Positions 6,464-13,687 of a stretch of 13,687 nt of DNA are shown one piece after another. This DNA is from Bacteroidota bacterium (GTDB lineage: Bacteria > Bacteroidota > Bacteroidia > Bacteroidales > PXBB01): positions 1 to 13,687 of the forward strand of contig JAKIYU010000041.1 of NCBI GenBank assembly GCA_022708385.1, written 5' to 3'. The notes under the pieces are model-generated. The model searched no databases. It had not been told where the DNA came from and saw only the letters and a program-made list of their open reading frames with translations. Position numbers and translations under genes: made by a program. Position 1 is the stretch's first letter. Every line of letters starts with the position of its first letter.

Positions 6464-7747
6464 ATGTGGTTTAACGATATAAGTTCCAGTTCTATTAATT
6501 CCATCAGGAATATTTTTTCCTCTCTTTATTCGAAGAATTACAGGATATATTTTATAGGGCAAGGCATTTCGCTTATAGGGACCTGGATGCAGAACATCGC
6601 CATGAGCTGGATGGTGTACAGGCTTACAGGCTCTGTTTTTCTTCTGGGTGTGATTGGCTTTACCAACCAGATCCCCAGCTTTATTCTGTCGCCATTCACA
6701 GGAGTGCTTACCGACAGGTACAACCGGCTGAAAATAATGCGGTGGGCGCAGGTGTTTTTTATGTTGCAGGCTTTTGTAATAGCCATTCTGGTCTTGTTTA
6801 ACCTGATTGCTGTTTGGCATATTATAGCACTGAGTGTGATTTTTGGCATCATCAGCGCGTTCGATGCACCAGCGCGTCAGGCACTGGTAATGGACCTTAT
6901 TGACAATCCACGGAACATTGGCAATGCCATAGCCCTAAACTCTGCCCTATTCAACGGGGCCCGTTTGCTCGGCCCTGCCATTGCCGGATTTGCTATTGTG
7001 CTTGTGGGCGAAGGGGTGTGTTTTCTTATCAATGCCTGCAGTTTTCTTGCCGTTATTATAGCCCTGACCCTGATAAACATACCGGCCAGGGTCAGAGCCG
7101 CTGAGCCCACACCTATTAAAAAAAGCCTGAAAGAAGGTGTACATTACACTTTCGACACCCCGCCCATCAGGATATTAATTATTCTTGTGGCTGTGCTCAG
7201 CCTGGCGGGCTTACCCTATATAGTGCTTCTGCCAGCCTACGCCAAAGAGATTTTACATGGTGATTCGGACACGCTGGGCTACCTCATGTCGGCTATGGGC
7301 GCAGGCGCCTTTTTGGCCGCGCTGTATATGGCTTCACGCAAAACTGTGGCAGGATTGCCAAAAATAATATCAATCACTGTCTTTTTAATGGGGCTGGCTA
7401 TAATCACGGCTTCTTTTGTGCAGGAATTATATTTTGCGTTACCCGTATTTTTCTTTGGAGGTCTCTTTATGATTCTTACGCTTGCATCGGTAAACACTTT
7501 GCTGCAAACACTAGCCGCCGAAAATATGCGTGGGCGGGTTATGAGTTTTTACGCCATGGCCCTCATGGGCACCACTCCTATTGGCAACCTTATTGCCGGC
7601 AGCGTGGCAAGCGGTATGGGTATTCCACACACTTTACAGATTTTTGGGTTGATAACACTGGGTGCGGGAGCCTTATTTTTAATTAATTTCAAAAAATGGA
7701 ATGCGTACATGCTACCTGTAATACAGAAAAATGGATATTTGTCCTGA
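6464..7747 (+). CDS. MFS transporter, EntS-like (MFS_3-type) exporter
   Basis: A 427-residue inner-membrane protein with about 12 hydrophobic helices. The first long helix follows YSKNYRIYFIGQGISLIGTW (from about residue 23), the typical N-terminus of this group. Major-facilitator motif A is at GVLTDRYNRLK (Gly80, Asp84, Arg85). The helix-5 region reads FDAPARQALVMDLI, then GNAIALNSALFNGARLLGP, the hallmark of the EntS-like MFS_3 subgroup, whose members export siderophores, macrolides or other small molecules. The substrate cannot be predicted and no siderophore or resistance genes are nearby. The frame ends at TGA 7745-7747 at normal family length. A short poly-T run (about 6447-6455) precedes the gene, and no convincing promoter is visible in the 41 bp after the CDGSH gene. 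Confidence 0.9.
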   Translation: MWFNDISSSSINSIRNIFSSLYSKNYRIYFIGQGISLIGTWMQNIAMSWMVYRLTGSVFLLGVIGFTNQIPSFILSPFTGVLTDRYNRLKIMRWAQVFFMLQAFVIAILVLFNLIAVWHIIALSVIFGIISAFDAPARQALVMDLIDNPRNIGNAIALNSALFNGARLLGPAIAGFAIVLVGEGVCFLINACSFLAVIIALTLINIPARVRAAEPTPIKKSLKEGVHYTFDTPPIRILIILVAVLSLAGLPYIVLLPAYAKEILHGDSDTLGYLMSAMGAGAFLAALYMASRKTVAGLPKIISITVFLMGLAIITASFVQELYFALPVFFFGGLFMILTLASVNTLLQTLAAENMRGRVMSFYAMALMGTTPIGNLIAGSVASGMGIPHTLQIFGLITLGAGALFLINFKKWNAYMLPVIQKNGYLS

Positions 7748-7820
7748 TTCTTGCAGTAAAAATGAATTTTTATTTTTTTTATTTATTTTTACAGTCTTAT
7801 AATTTTAAAAACCCATCATT

Positions 7821-9821
7821 ATGTCAGAACACGAACCAAGCACAAAGAGTTTACCCGAAAATGCCTACAGGGAATTAAAAGACGGCGAAAAATACACGCC
7901 GGTTATGCCTGCCCATCAGATTTTTCCTGAAGTAACCTGGTGGTCGCTGGTGATGGGCCTTCTGATGGCCGTAGTGTTTTCGGCAGCAGCGGCTTACTCC
8001 GGCCTTAAAATAGGTCAGGTTTTCGAAGCCGCCATACCCATTTCAATCATTGCAGTAGGCGCCTCAGCAGCAGCCCGCAAGAAAAATGCCCTGGGCCAGA
8101 ATATCATCATCCAGTCTATCGGTGCAAGTTCCGGCGTTATCGTGGCAGGGGCAGTTTTTACTATCCCCGGGTTGTACATCCTGCAGGCCAAATATCCCGA
8201 AATCCAGGTAGATTTCTGGCAGATATTCTTCTCTTCGCTTCTTGGCGGCTTTCTGGGCATACTGTTTCTCATACCCTTCCGCAAATATTTTGTAAAAGAT
8301 ATGCATGGCAAACTGCCTTTCCCTGAAGCCACAGCCACAACCGAAATACTAATGACAGGCGAAAAGGGAGGCGCTCAGGCCATGCTCCTGGTGGTGAGCG
8401 GCGTTATAGGCGGGCTGTTCGATTTCTGCTTTTCCTCGCTTAAACTCTGGAGCGAAGTCATCACCTCGCGCATCATACCGGCAGGTGAAGTGCTGGCCGA
8501 AAAAGTAAAAATGGTATTCAAGTTCAATGTGAGCGCCCTTATTTTCAGTTTCGGCTATCTGGTGGGCCTGCGCTTCTCGCTCATAATCGCTGTGGGTTCG
8601 TTACTGTCGTGGTTTGTGCTTATACCGTTGGTTAACGAAGTAGGAAACCTGGCTGCAGCAGCTACCGGAGGAATTAATCCTTTTGCCGATATGCCTGCCG
8701 AAGCCATCTTCAGGGCTTATGTTCGTCCTATAGGCATTGGCGCTATTGCCATGGCAGGTATTATAGGCATTATTAAATCTTCGGGAGTCATTGCCAGCGC
8801 CTTTAAACTTGCTGTGGGCGTGGGTGGAAAAACACAGGGCGCCGTACAGGTGGAACGCACCCAGAAAGACCTGAAAATGACCTTCGTCATGCTCTTCATC
8901 TTTCTGACGCTTGTCGCTGTATTTATTTTTCTCATCTTCGGTGTTAAATTAACACTTATACAGGCTGTGGTAGCGCTGCTTACTGTTCTAATTATTTCAT
9001 TTCTATTTACCACGGTTGCGGCCAACGCCATTGCAATTGTGGGAACCAACCCCGTTTCCGGGATGACACTGATGACGCTTATCCTGTCGTCGGTGGTGCT
9101 TGTGGCTGTCGGGCTTAAAGGCTGGCAGGGCATGGTCAGTGCCCTTATCATTGGGGGAATAGTTTGCACCGCCCTGTCTATGGCCGGAGGCTTTATCACC
9201 GACCTTAAGGTGGGCTACTGGCTCGGTACTACACCGGTTAAACAGCAGACATTCAAATTTCTGGGCACACTGGTATCGGCCGCTACGGTGGGCGCGGTAA
9301 TTTTTATTTTGAACAAAGCCTATGGTTTCGTGCCTTCTGCAGAGCACAAAGAACCCATGGTGGCTCCGCAGGCCAATGCCATGGCGGCTATCATTGAGCC
9401 GCTTATGTCGGGCAGCGGTGTGAGCTGGGTACTACTCAGCGTGGGAGCTATTATTTCCATACTGCTTAACTGGCTAAAAATATCGCCTCTGGCCTTTGCA
9501 CTGGGTATGTTCATCCCCCTCGACCTCAACACCCCACTGGTAGTGGGCGGCTTACTCAATAACTGGTTCAGCAAAAGCACCAAAAATGCCAAACTCAATA
9601 CCGCTCGTGTCAACAGGGGCATACTCATCGCTTCTGGCTTCATTGCCGGCGCTGCCCTCTTTGGTGTGCTGGGAGCCTTCCTCCTGTTCTTCAATATTAA
9701 ACTTGATACACACCTCTGGCCCGAAGATTCTAAAGGCGCTATGCTGGTGGCTATACTGGCCTTCCTCGGACTCATAGGTTACTTTATCTGGGAATCGTTC
9801 AGGGCTAAGGAAAACGATTAG
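7821..9821 (+). CDS. OPT-family oligopeptide transporter
   Basis: A 666-residue polytopic membrane protein. It has a soluble N-terminus (MSEHEPSTKSLPENAYRELK), then many hydrophobic helices to the C-terminus (FLGLIGYFIWESFRAKEND). Family marks of the prokaryotic OPT transporters are seen in order: SAAAAYSGLKIGQVFEAAIP near the first helices, GQNIIIQSIGASSGVIVAGA with VFTIPGLYIL, LPFPEATATTEIL, AANAIAIVGTNPVSGMTLMT, and DLKVGYWLGTTPVKQQ. Members of this superfamily take up oligopeptides, or metal chelates in the YSL branch, probably by proton coupling. Length is normal. The start ATG at 7821 follows the MFS stop by 73 bp. The peptidase T gene lies 301 bp downstream with its own promoter, which favours a peptide-uptake role by context. 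Confidence 0.92.
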   Translation: MSEHEPSTKSLPENAYRELKDGEKYTPVMPAHQIFPEVTWWSLVMGLLMAVVFSAAAAYSGLKIGQVFEAAIPISIIAVGASAAARKKNALGQNIIIQSIGASSGVIVAGAVFTIPGLYILQAKYPEIQVDFWQIFFSSLLGGFLGILFLIPFRKYFVKDMHGKLPFPEATATTEILMTGEKGGAQAMLLVVSGVIGGLFDFCFSSLKLWSEVITSRIIPAGEVLAEKVKMVFKFNVSALIFSFGYLVGLRFSLIIAVGSLLSWFVLIPLVNEVGNLAAAATGGINPFADMPAEAIFRAYVRPIGIGAIAMAGIIGIIKSSGVIASAFKLAVGVGGKTQGAVQVERTQKDLKMTFVMLFIFLTLVAVFIFLIFGVKLTLIQAVVALLTVLIISFLFTTVAANAIAIVGTNPVSGMTLMTLILSSVVLVAVGLKGWQGMVSALIIGGIVCTALSMAGGFITDLKVGYWLGTTPVKQQTFKFLGTLVSAATVGAVIFILNKAYGFVPSAEHKEPMVAPQANAMAAIIEPLMSGSGVSWVLLSVGAIISILLNWLKISPLAFALGMFIPLDLNTPLVVGGLLNNWFSKSTKNAKLNTARVNRGILIASGFIAGAALFGVLGAFLLFFNIKLDTHLWPEDSKGAMLVAILAFLGLIGYFIWESFRAKEND

Positions 9822-9928
9822 AGCCTTTGTATAAGGAATGACCCTGCTACGAGTTAAGCAAATAGGTATTATCTTTTGCAAAAGAAAAGCCTTGCCCTTG
9901 TTTTTACGATGAAATTAAACCCAAGCTC

Positions 9929-9962
9929 ATCATTAGGAGTTTTGTAAAAACGAACTAATGAT
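9929..9962. repeat. Imperfect inverted repeat (hairpin)
   Basis: Arms ATCATTAG (9929-9936) and CTAATGAT (9955-9962) are perfect complements. Inside them TTTTGTAAAA (9940-9949) can fold further, giving a stepped stem with small internal loops. No T-run follows, so it is not a classic terminator of the OPT gene. Confidence 0.55.
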
Positions 9963-10034
9963 TCCATGAGGCTAATCCCGATATGATTTATCCAATGGCT
10001 TTTTTGAAAGGCATTGGTAATAAATCAGTTATCG

Positions 10035-10058
10035 ATTCAGCATTTTCTAATGCTGAAT
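10035..10058. repeat. Perfect 10-bp stem hairpin upstream of pepT
   Basis: ATTCAGCATT (10035-10044) and AATGCTGAAT (10049-10058) pair perfectly around a 4-base loop, TTCT. It lies 35 bp before the pepT -7 box. It could be an operator, a transcript structure of the OPT 3' end, or a terminator lacking a T-run. Confidence 0.6.
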
Positions 10059-10093
10059 TTGGGATTAAACGAGAGAAAAATAAAAAAATATAT

Positions 10094-10101
10094 TACATTT
10101 G
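10094..10101 (+). promoter_or_regulatory. Promoter -7 box of pepT
   Basis: TAcaTTTG matches the Bacteroidota TAnnTTTG consensus exactly and lies 21 bp before the pepT ATG. No good -33 element is seen at the usual spacing. Confidence 0.5.
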
Positions 10102-10122
10102 CCTATATAAAAAATATCTTTT

Positions 10123-11349
10123 ATGAAAGAAATACTGAAAGAGCGTTTTCTGCGCTACATAAAAATCGACACGCAGTCCGACGAGAACTGTGAGAACACA
10201 CCGAGTACCGAAAAACAGTTTAACCTGGCCCGCATGCTCAAAAAAGAGCTCGAAGACCTCGGCTTATCGGATGTTTCGCTCGACGATAAATGTTACCTGA
10301 TGGCCACCCTGCCGGCCAACACTACAAAAAAGGTTCCCGTAATAGGCTTTATAGCCCACATGGACACCAGTCCCGATATGCCGGGTGCAGTCGAAACCCC
10401 GCTGATAATTCCCAATTATACCGGCGGCGACATTGTGCTTAACAAGGAAAAGGATATTAAGCTCTCGCAAAAAGACTTTCCCGAACTCAGCGACTATATA
10501 GGCCAAACCATCATTGCCACCGATGGCACCACCCTCCTGGGAGCCGACGACAAGGCCGGCATAGCCGAGATAATTACAGCCGTGGAATACCTGCTCAAAA
10601 ACCCTCACATAGAACACGGCACTATTAAAATCGGCTTTACGCCCGACGAAGAGATTGGACGTGGTGTTGACCATTTCGATGTAGCCAAATTCGCTGCCGA
10701 TTTTGCCTACACCCTCGACGGGGGAGGCATAGGCGAACTGGAATACGAAAACTTTAACGCAGCCGGCGCCAAGCTTTTTATCCAAGGGCGCAACATTCAT
10801 CCGGGCTATGCCAAAAATAAAATGCTCAATGCCATGCATGTGGCCATGGAATTCAATGCGCTGCTTCCTCCCCACGAAAGGCCCGAACATACAGCCAATT
10901 ACGAAGGGTTTTACCACTTAGTGAAAATGGATGGCACGGTCGAAAATGCCATGTTACAGTACATTATCCGCGACCACGACAAATCCATCTTCGAACACCG
11001 TAAACAGGTATTTACCGACACCGTAGCATTCCTGCAAAAGAAATACGGCGCTGATGTGCTCAGGCTGGAACTCAAAGACCAGTATTTCAACATGAAGGAA
11101 CAGGTCATGCCTGTATTTCATATGGTCGAAACCGCCCGCAAAGCCATGGAAGCGCTGGGTATCACCCCTCATGTCATCCCCATCCGCGGAGGTACTGACG
11201 GCGCCCGCCTGTCGTTTATGGGATTGCCCTGCCCTAATATATTTGCCGGAGGCCATAACTTCCACGGCAAATACGAATATGTACCGCTTGAATCAATGGA
11301 AAAAGCCGCTCAGGTGATACTGAAGATTGTAGAGATGTATGTTAAATAA
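10123..11349 (+). CDS. pepT: Peptidase T (tripeptide aminopeptidase)
   Basis: A 408-residue M20-family zinc metallopeptidase of the cytoplasm that removes N-terminal residues from tripeptides. Length equals that of known PepT. The metal-site residues are all present: His79 in AHMDTS with Asp81, bridging Asp142 in LGADDKAG, catalytic Glu176 and Glu177 in TPDEEIG, Asp199 in TLDGG and His378 in GGHNFHGKYE. The dimerisation lid domain lies between (residues about 208-320, including GRNIHPGYAKNKMLNAM), and IRGGTDGARLSFMGLPCPNI precedes the last ligand. The start is supported by the family N-terminus (KERFLRYIKIDTQSDE) and by a -7 box 21 bp upstream. The upstream OPT transporter could supply its peptides. 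The codon use is richer in G and C than in the next gene. Confidence 0.97.
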   Translation: MKEILKERFLRYIKIDTQSDENCENTPSTEKQFNLARMLKKELEDLGLSDVSLDDKCYLMATLPANTTKKVPVIGFIAHMDTSPDMPGAVETPLIIPNYTGGDIVLNKEKDIKLSQKDFPELSDYIGQTIIATDGTTLLGADDKAGIAEIITAVEYLLKNPHIEHGTIKIGFTPDEEIGRGVDHFDVAKFAADFAYTLDGGGIGELEYENFNAAGAKLFIQGRNIHPGYAKNKMLNAMHVAMEFNALLPPHERPEHTANYEGFYHLVKMDGTVENAMLQYIIRDHDKSIFEHRKQVFTDTVAFLQKKYGADVLRLELKDQYFNMKEQVMPVFHMVETARKAMEALGITPHVIPIRGGTDGARLSFMGLPCPNIFAGGHNFHGKYEYVPLESMEKAAQVILKIVEMYVK

Positions 11350-11407
11350 TTAAAAGTAATTGAATTTCTTTACTAATAATTAAACAACTTGTATAATAAC
11401 ATCGCTA

Positions 11408-13141
11408 ATGATTATTGAAAAAATAAAAATAAAAAATTTCAAAAAATTAGGGGAAATAACATTTAATCTGTCTTCTCCTCTTGTTTTAATAGGCCCGAAC
11501 AATTCAGGAAAAACGTCTGTATTACAAGCAATTACACTTCTTGAAACGGGGCTTAAGGGGCTTAAGAAAATAAATACCGATAAAAAATCAGGAAACGTAA
11601 GGACTGGCGTTTCAATTAACAGAAAAGATTTGCTTTCAATTCCCGTTCCTGGGGCAAAACTTTTATGGAACAACAAAAACGTACGTGCTGTTGAAAAAAA
11701 CAATGGCGTTCAAAAAACAAAAAATATAAATATTGAAATTTCTGCAGAAGGATTTATTAAGGGAGTTAAATGGCAAGCTGCATTGGAATTTGACTATGCC
11801 AATGAAGAAAGTTTTTATTGCAGGGCTTTAAGAAAAGATAATTCAGGGAATGAACGTTATTCTATAGATAAGTCATCTTTCGAATTGAAAGTAGCTTATC
11901 TCCAACCCATGTCAGGCCTTGCCACAACTGAAGACAGGTTGACCCCCGGATCCATTGACAGAAAAATAGGTGAAGGCAAAACAGCCGATGTTATTCGAAA
12001 TATTTGCTATCAGCTACTTCATCCCGACAGGGAAATAGATGCTATTCCTGAACATCGTATTAAAGAAAGATGGCTTGAAATTAACCATATCCTCCACAAC
12101 CGTTTCGGTATTATAATAAATGAACCCACCTATAATCCCGACAATGGGTTAATAGAAATGACTTATAATGAAAACAACATTCAATACGACCTTTCTAGTG
12201 CCGGTCGTGGTTTTCAGCAAGTACTTCTCGTAATATGTTTTTTATATGCTAATCCAGGAAAAGTAATCTTAATGGACGAGCCTGATGCTCATCTTGAATT
12301 CATAAGGCAAAAAGAAATTTATAACCTCATTACTGACATTACAAGAAAAAACGGTTGTCAATTAATAATAGCTTCACACTCAGAAGTTGTCTTGGATGAA
12401 GCTGCAGGCAACGATAAAATTATTGCGATTATTGAGCATGAAGCCATCGAGCTTAACCACCCATTAATGCGTAAAGAAGCCCGTAAATCGCTGACTGATA
12501 TTGGATGGCATAAATATTATTTAGCCAAATTAAAGGGCCATTGCATTTTTCTTGAGGGCTCTACCGACGAAAGAAACATTAAAGCCTTTGCCCAATTGTT
12601 AAACCATCCCGTATCTTCTTTGCTTTCGGATGCTTTTATCGATATGATTGAAGGCAATATTCCCAATGAAGCCTTTAACCGGTTTCGTGCATTAAAACTT
12701 ATAGAACCCGAACTTAAAGGCTTAGCCATATTTGACAAGCTCGATAAAAATATCGACTCTAATGCCCCTCTAAAAATTGCTCAATGGTCATATCGGGAAC
12801 TGGAAAATTATTTTTGCACTCCCGAGGTATTTATAAGATGGGCGAACAAAAAAGCCGGAGACCTTTTTGCTTTAAACCATCCAGAAATAATGAAAAGCGT
12901 TATTAATGATGTTTTTCCCAAACTTTATCTCGAAAATCCCAATGATGATTTTTGGAAGAATGAAAAAATGGGCGATTGGGCTGAACGCGTATTTCAGGAA
13001 TTTTACAAACGTATTGGACAACCTGTTTTTTTACGAAAAGGGAATTTCTTCGAGCTAATAGCATTGATCAAACCCGATGAGGTTCATCCCGAAATAATCG
13101 AGAAACTTGATATGCTCCATCAAGTATTAAAAAAGAATTAA
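11408..13141 (+). CDS. OLD-like ATPase with TOPRIM-type C-terminal domain (probable defence nuclease)
   Basis: A 577-residue protein with an ABC-type ATPase head and a nuclease-like tail. Walker A is GPNNSGKT (29-36), the signature-like loop LSSAGRG is at 262-268, Walker B is VILMDEPDAHLE (Asp290, Glu291) and the switch histidine is in ASHSE (His324). After residue about 375 a TOPRIM-like domain begins with CIFLEGSTDERNIKAF (Glu383), continues with LAIFDKLDKN (Asp443, Asp446) and then RELENYFCTPEVF, a pattern seen in OLD and DUF4435-type proteins. Such proteins cut DNA or RNA in response to phage or other invasive elements. Spacing of the acidic pair is D-x2-D, whereas D-x-D is usual. No helicase (Gabija), reverse transcriptase or second subunit accompanies it, so it fits a solitary class 1 OLD. 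A fused PARIS-like protein is a less likely alternative because the chain is short. The gene is visibly more A/T-rich than pepT, suggesting transfer. Confidence 0.8.
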   Translation: MIIEKIKIKNFKKLGEITFNLSSPLVLIGPNNSGKTSVLQAITLLETGLKGLKKINTDKKSGNVRTGVSINRKDLLSIPVPGAKLLWNNKNVRAVEKNNGVQKTKNINIEISAEGFIKGVKWQAALEFDYANEESFYCRALRKDNSGNERYSIDKSSFELKVAYLQPMSGLATTEDRLTPGSIDRKIGEGKTADVIRNICYQLLHPDREIDAIPEHRIKERWLEINHILHNRFGIIINEPTYNPDNGLIEMTYNENNIQYDLSSAGRGFQQVLLVICFLYANPGKVILMDEPDAHLEFIRQKEIYNLITDITRKNGCQLIIASHSEVVLDEAAGNDKIIAIIEHEAIELNHPLMRKEARKSLTDIGWHKYYLAKLKGHCIFLEGSTDERNIKAFAQLLNHPVSSLLSDAFIDMIEGNIPNEAFNRFRALKLIEPELKGLAIFDKLDKNIDSNAPLKIAQWSYRELENYFCTPEVFIRWANKKAGDLFALNHPEIMKSVINDVFPKLYLENPNDDFWKNEKMGDWAERVFQEFYKRIGQPVFLRKGNFFELIALIKPDEVHPEIIEKLDMLHQVLKKN

Positions 13142-13158
13142 CGCTTTACGAGAAATTA

Positions 13159-13524
13159 TTACTGAATAAATACCGACTTGGTAACTGTTTTACCCGGTTG
13201 AAGCCTGACCACAGCAGCACCCGTCAATGGTGGAGGGGGAGGCGTAATACCCGTAGTATTGGTGTCCTTTTCGGCATACACATCAAGTATGGCCTCAAGT
13301 TTAAAGGTCGTTTCAAAAACCCCAGCACTGTTAGTAGTCCCCGATGCTTTCACATCACCCTTGGATATCATTACATTGGCATTCTCAACCACCAACGTGG
13401 TGTCGTAATAATATTTAACAACAACACTGACTTTACAGGTCGTGTCTTTTTTGCATGTTGATAAGAGGGTAACAAGCAATACGACAGCAACTACTAGAAA
13501 TAATTTTAAAAAAACTTTTTTCAT
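13159..13524 (-). CDS. Small lipoprotein with Ig-like / carboxypeptidase-regulatory-like fold
   Basis: A 121-residue predicted lipoprotein. The signal peptide is MKKVFLKLF followed by a valine/leucine core, and ends at LLSTC with Cys24 as the lipidated residue; the next residues KKD are the charged type found after the Cys of many Bacteroidota lipoproteins. Residues about 30-86 form one small beta-sandwich resembling the carboxypeptidase-regulatory or Ig-like fold: VSVVVKYYY, then ENANVMISKGD and GTTNSAGVFETTFKLE. A proline run (95-99) separates the last strand segment, AAVVRLQPGKTVTKSVFIQ. The function is unknown; such proteins often sit at the cell surface. It converges on the OLD-like gene, with 17 bp between the stops and no clear terminator. 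A possible -7 element on the minus strand is GACATTTG (13569-13576), one mismatch from consensus. Confidence 0.85.
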   Translation of the reverse strand: MKKVFLKLFLVVAVVLLVTLLSTCKKDTTCKVSVVVKYYYDTTLVVENANVMISKGDVKASGTTNSAGVFETTFKLEAILDVYAEKDTNTTGITPPPPPLTGAAVVRLQPGKTVTKSVFIQ

Positions 13525-13557
13525 AGGAGGGTTGTGGTTTTCGAATGGATATTTTGT

Positions 13558-13660
13558 TTATTATATTGCAAATGTCTTATATGTAAATTAAACAATTTTA
13601 GTTACATAAATGTATAATTTTTATTAATATTGCAAAATCTTATGGCAAAAATATTAATAA
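13558..13660. repeat. Degenerate direct repeat plus AT-rich inverted repeat at the right edge
   Basis: Two 23-base segments (13558-13580 and 13621-13643) share TTATTA, then TATTGCAAA, then CTTAT, differing by small indels. The second copy also forms an inverted repeat with 13645-13660: TTATTAATATTGC against GCAAAAATATTAATAA, complementary apart from three extra A residues. TAatATTG in the second copy is one mismatch from a -7 box, so these could be rightward promoter elements for a gene beyond the window. No gene is seen from 13525 to the end. Confidence 0.4.
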
Positions 13661-13687
13661 ATAATCAATAAACAAAATTTTTTTATT

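Larger units (their letters stand above)
9822..10122. other. Intergenic region between the OPT and pepT genes
   Basis: No convincing gene is seen in these 301 bp. They hold a 14-bp palindrome at 9872-9885 (TCTTTTGCAAAAGA), an 8-bp inverted pair GTTTTTAC/GTAAAAAC at 9900-9907 and 9944-9951, a longer imperfect hairpin at 9929-9962, a 10-bp-stem hairpin at 10035-10058 and the pepT -7 box at 10094. Small open frames exist on both strands (9983-10126 on plus, and about 50 codons on minus) but resemble nothing known to me. Confidence 0.6.

Noticed and set aside
7751..7807. Possible promoter for the OPT gene (TTG at 7751, TATTTTTT or TAatTTTA further down)
   Set aside because: Each candidate -7 lacks the final G, and the region is a low-complexity T-run where such matches arise by chance.
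8717..9199. Long minus-strand frame inside the OPT transporter gene
   Set aside because: It is antisense to a clear full-length transporter and its translation has no recognisable domain; a shadow of the coding strand.
9983..10126. A 47-codon plus-strand frame overlapping the pepT start by ATGA
   Set aside because: It contains the 10-bp hairpin and the pepT -7 box, has no recognisable similarity and lies in AT-rich intergenic DNA, so it is more likely chance.

Overview
The window looks like chromosomal DNA from a member of the Bacteroidota. Supporting signs are AT-rich intergenic DNA with TAnnTTTG-type -7 boxes (1640-1647, 5524-5531, 10094-10101), no Shine-Dalgarno sequences at the starts, several lipoprotein-type signal peptides, a delta-60 repeat secreted protein and a GH16 lipoprotein. 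The genus cannot be fixed from this sequence alone.

Left end (1-1043): a decayed type II restriction-modification pair. The endonuclease part (entering from the left edge, ending at 634) keeps its PD-(D/E)XK core but has an in-frame TGA at 224-226. The methyltransferase (641-1043) keeps only its first 27 residues and its C-terminal SAM-binding motif. The middle, which should hold the DPPY motif and target-recognition domain, is gone, and there is also a frameshift and a nonsense codon. Next comes a Blc-type lipocalin (1130-1618) whose lipoprotein signal peptide appears to lie upstream in another frame.

Centre left (1619-6075): a promoter drives a tight two-gene unit. It encodes a membrane-anchored protein with a carbohydrate-binding-like sandwich and a propeller-like C-terminus, then a GH16-like lipoprotein with an intact E-x-D-x-E catalytic motif. 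No SusC/SusD-type genes accompany it. A second promoter precedes a shortened delta-60 repeat protein that lacks a normal start codon and most of its repeats.

Centre right (6186-11349): a tandem CDGSH iron-sulfur protein, an MFS exporter of the EntS-like group, an OPT-family oligopeptide transporter and peptidase T (PepT). OPT and PepT together suggest peptide uptake and breakdown. The 301-bp gap between them contains several inverted repeats and the pepT promoter.

Right end (11408-13687): an AT-rich gene for a solitary OLD-like ATPase with a TOPRIM-type C-terminal domain, probably an anti-phage or mobile-element defence nuclease. A small lipoprotein gene converges on it. The final ~160 bp contain a degenerate direct repeat and an AT-rich inverted repeat and no gene. 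The most interesting items are the OLD-like protein with its atypical D-x2-D motif, the propeller/GH16 pair, and the set of decaying genes (R, M, lipocalin signal peptide, delta-60 protein) in the left half.
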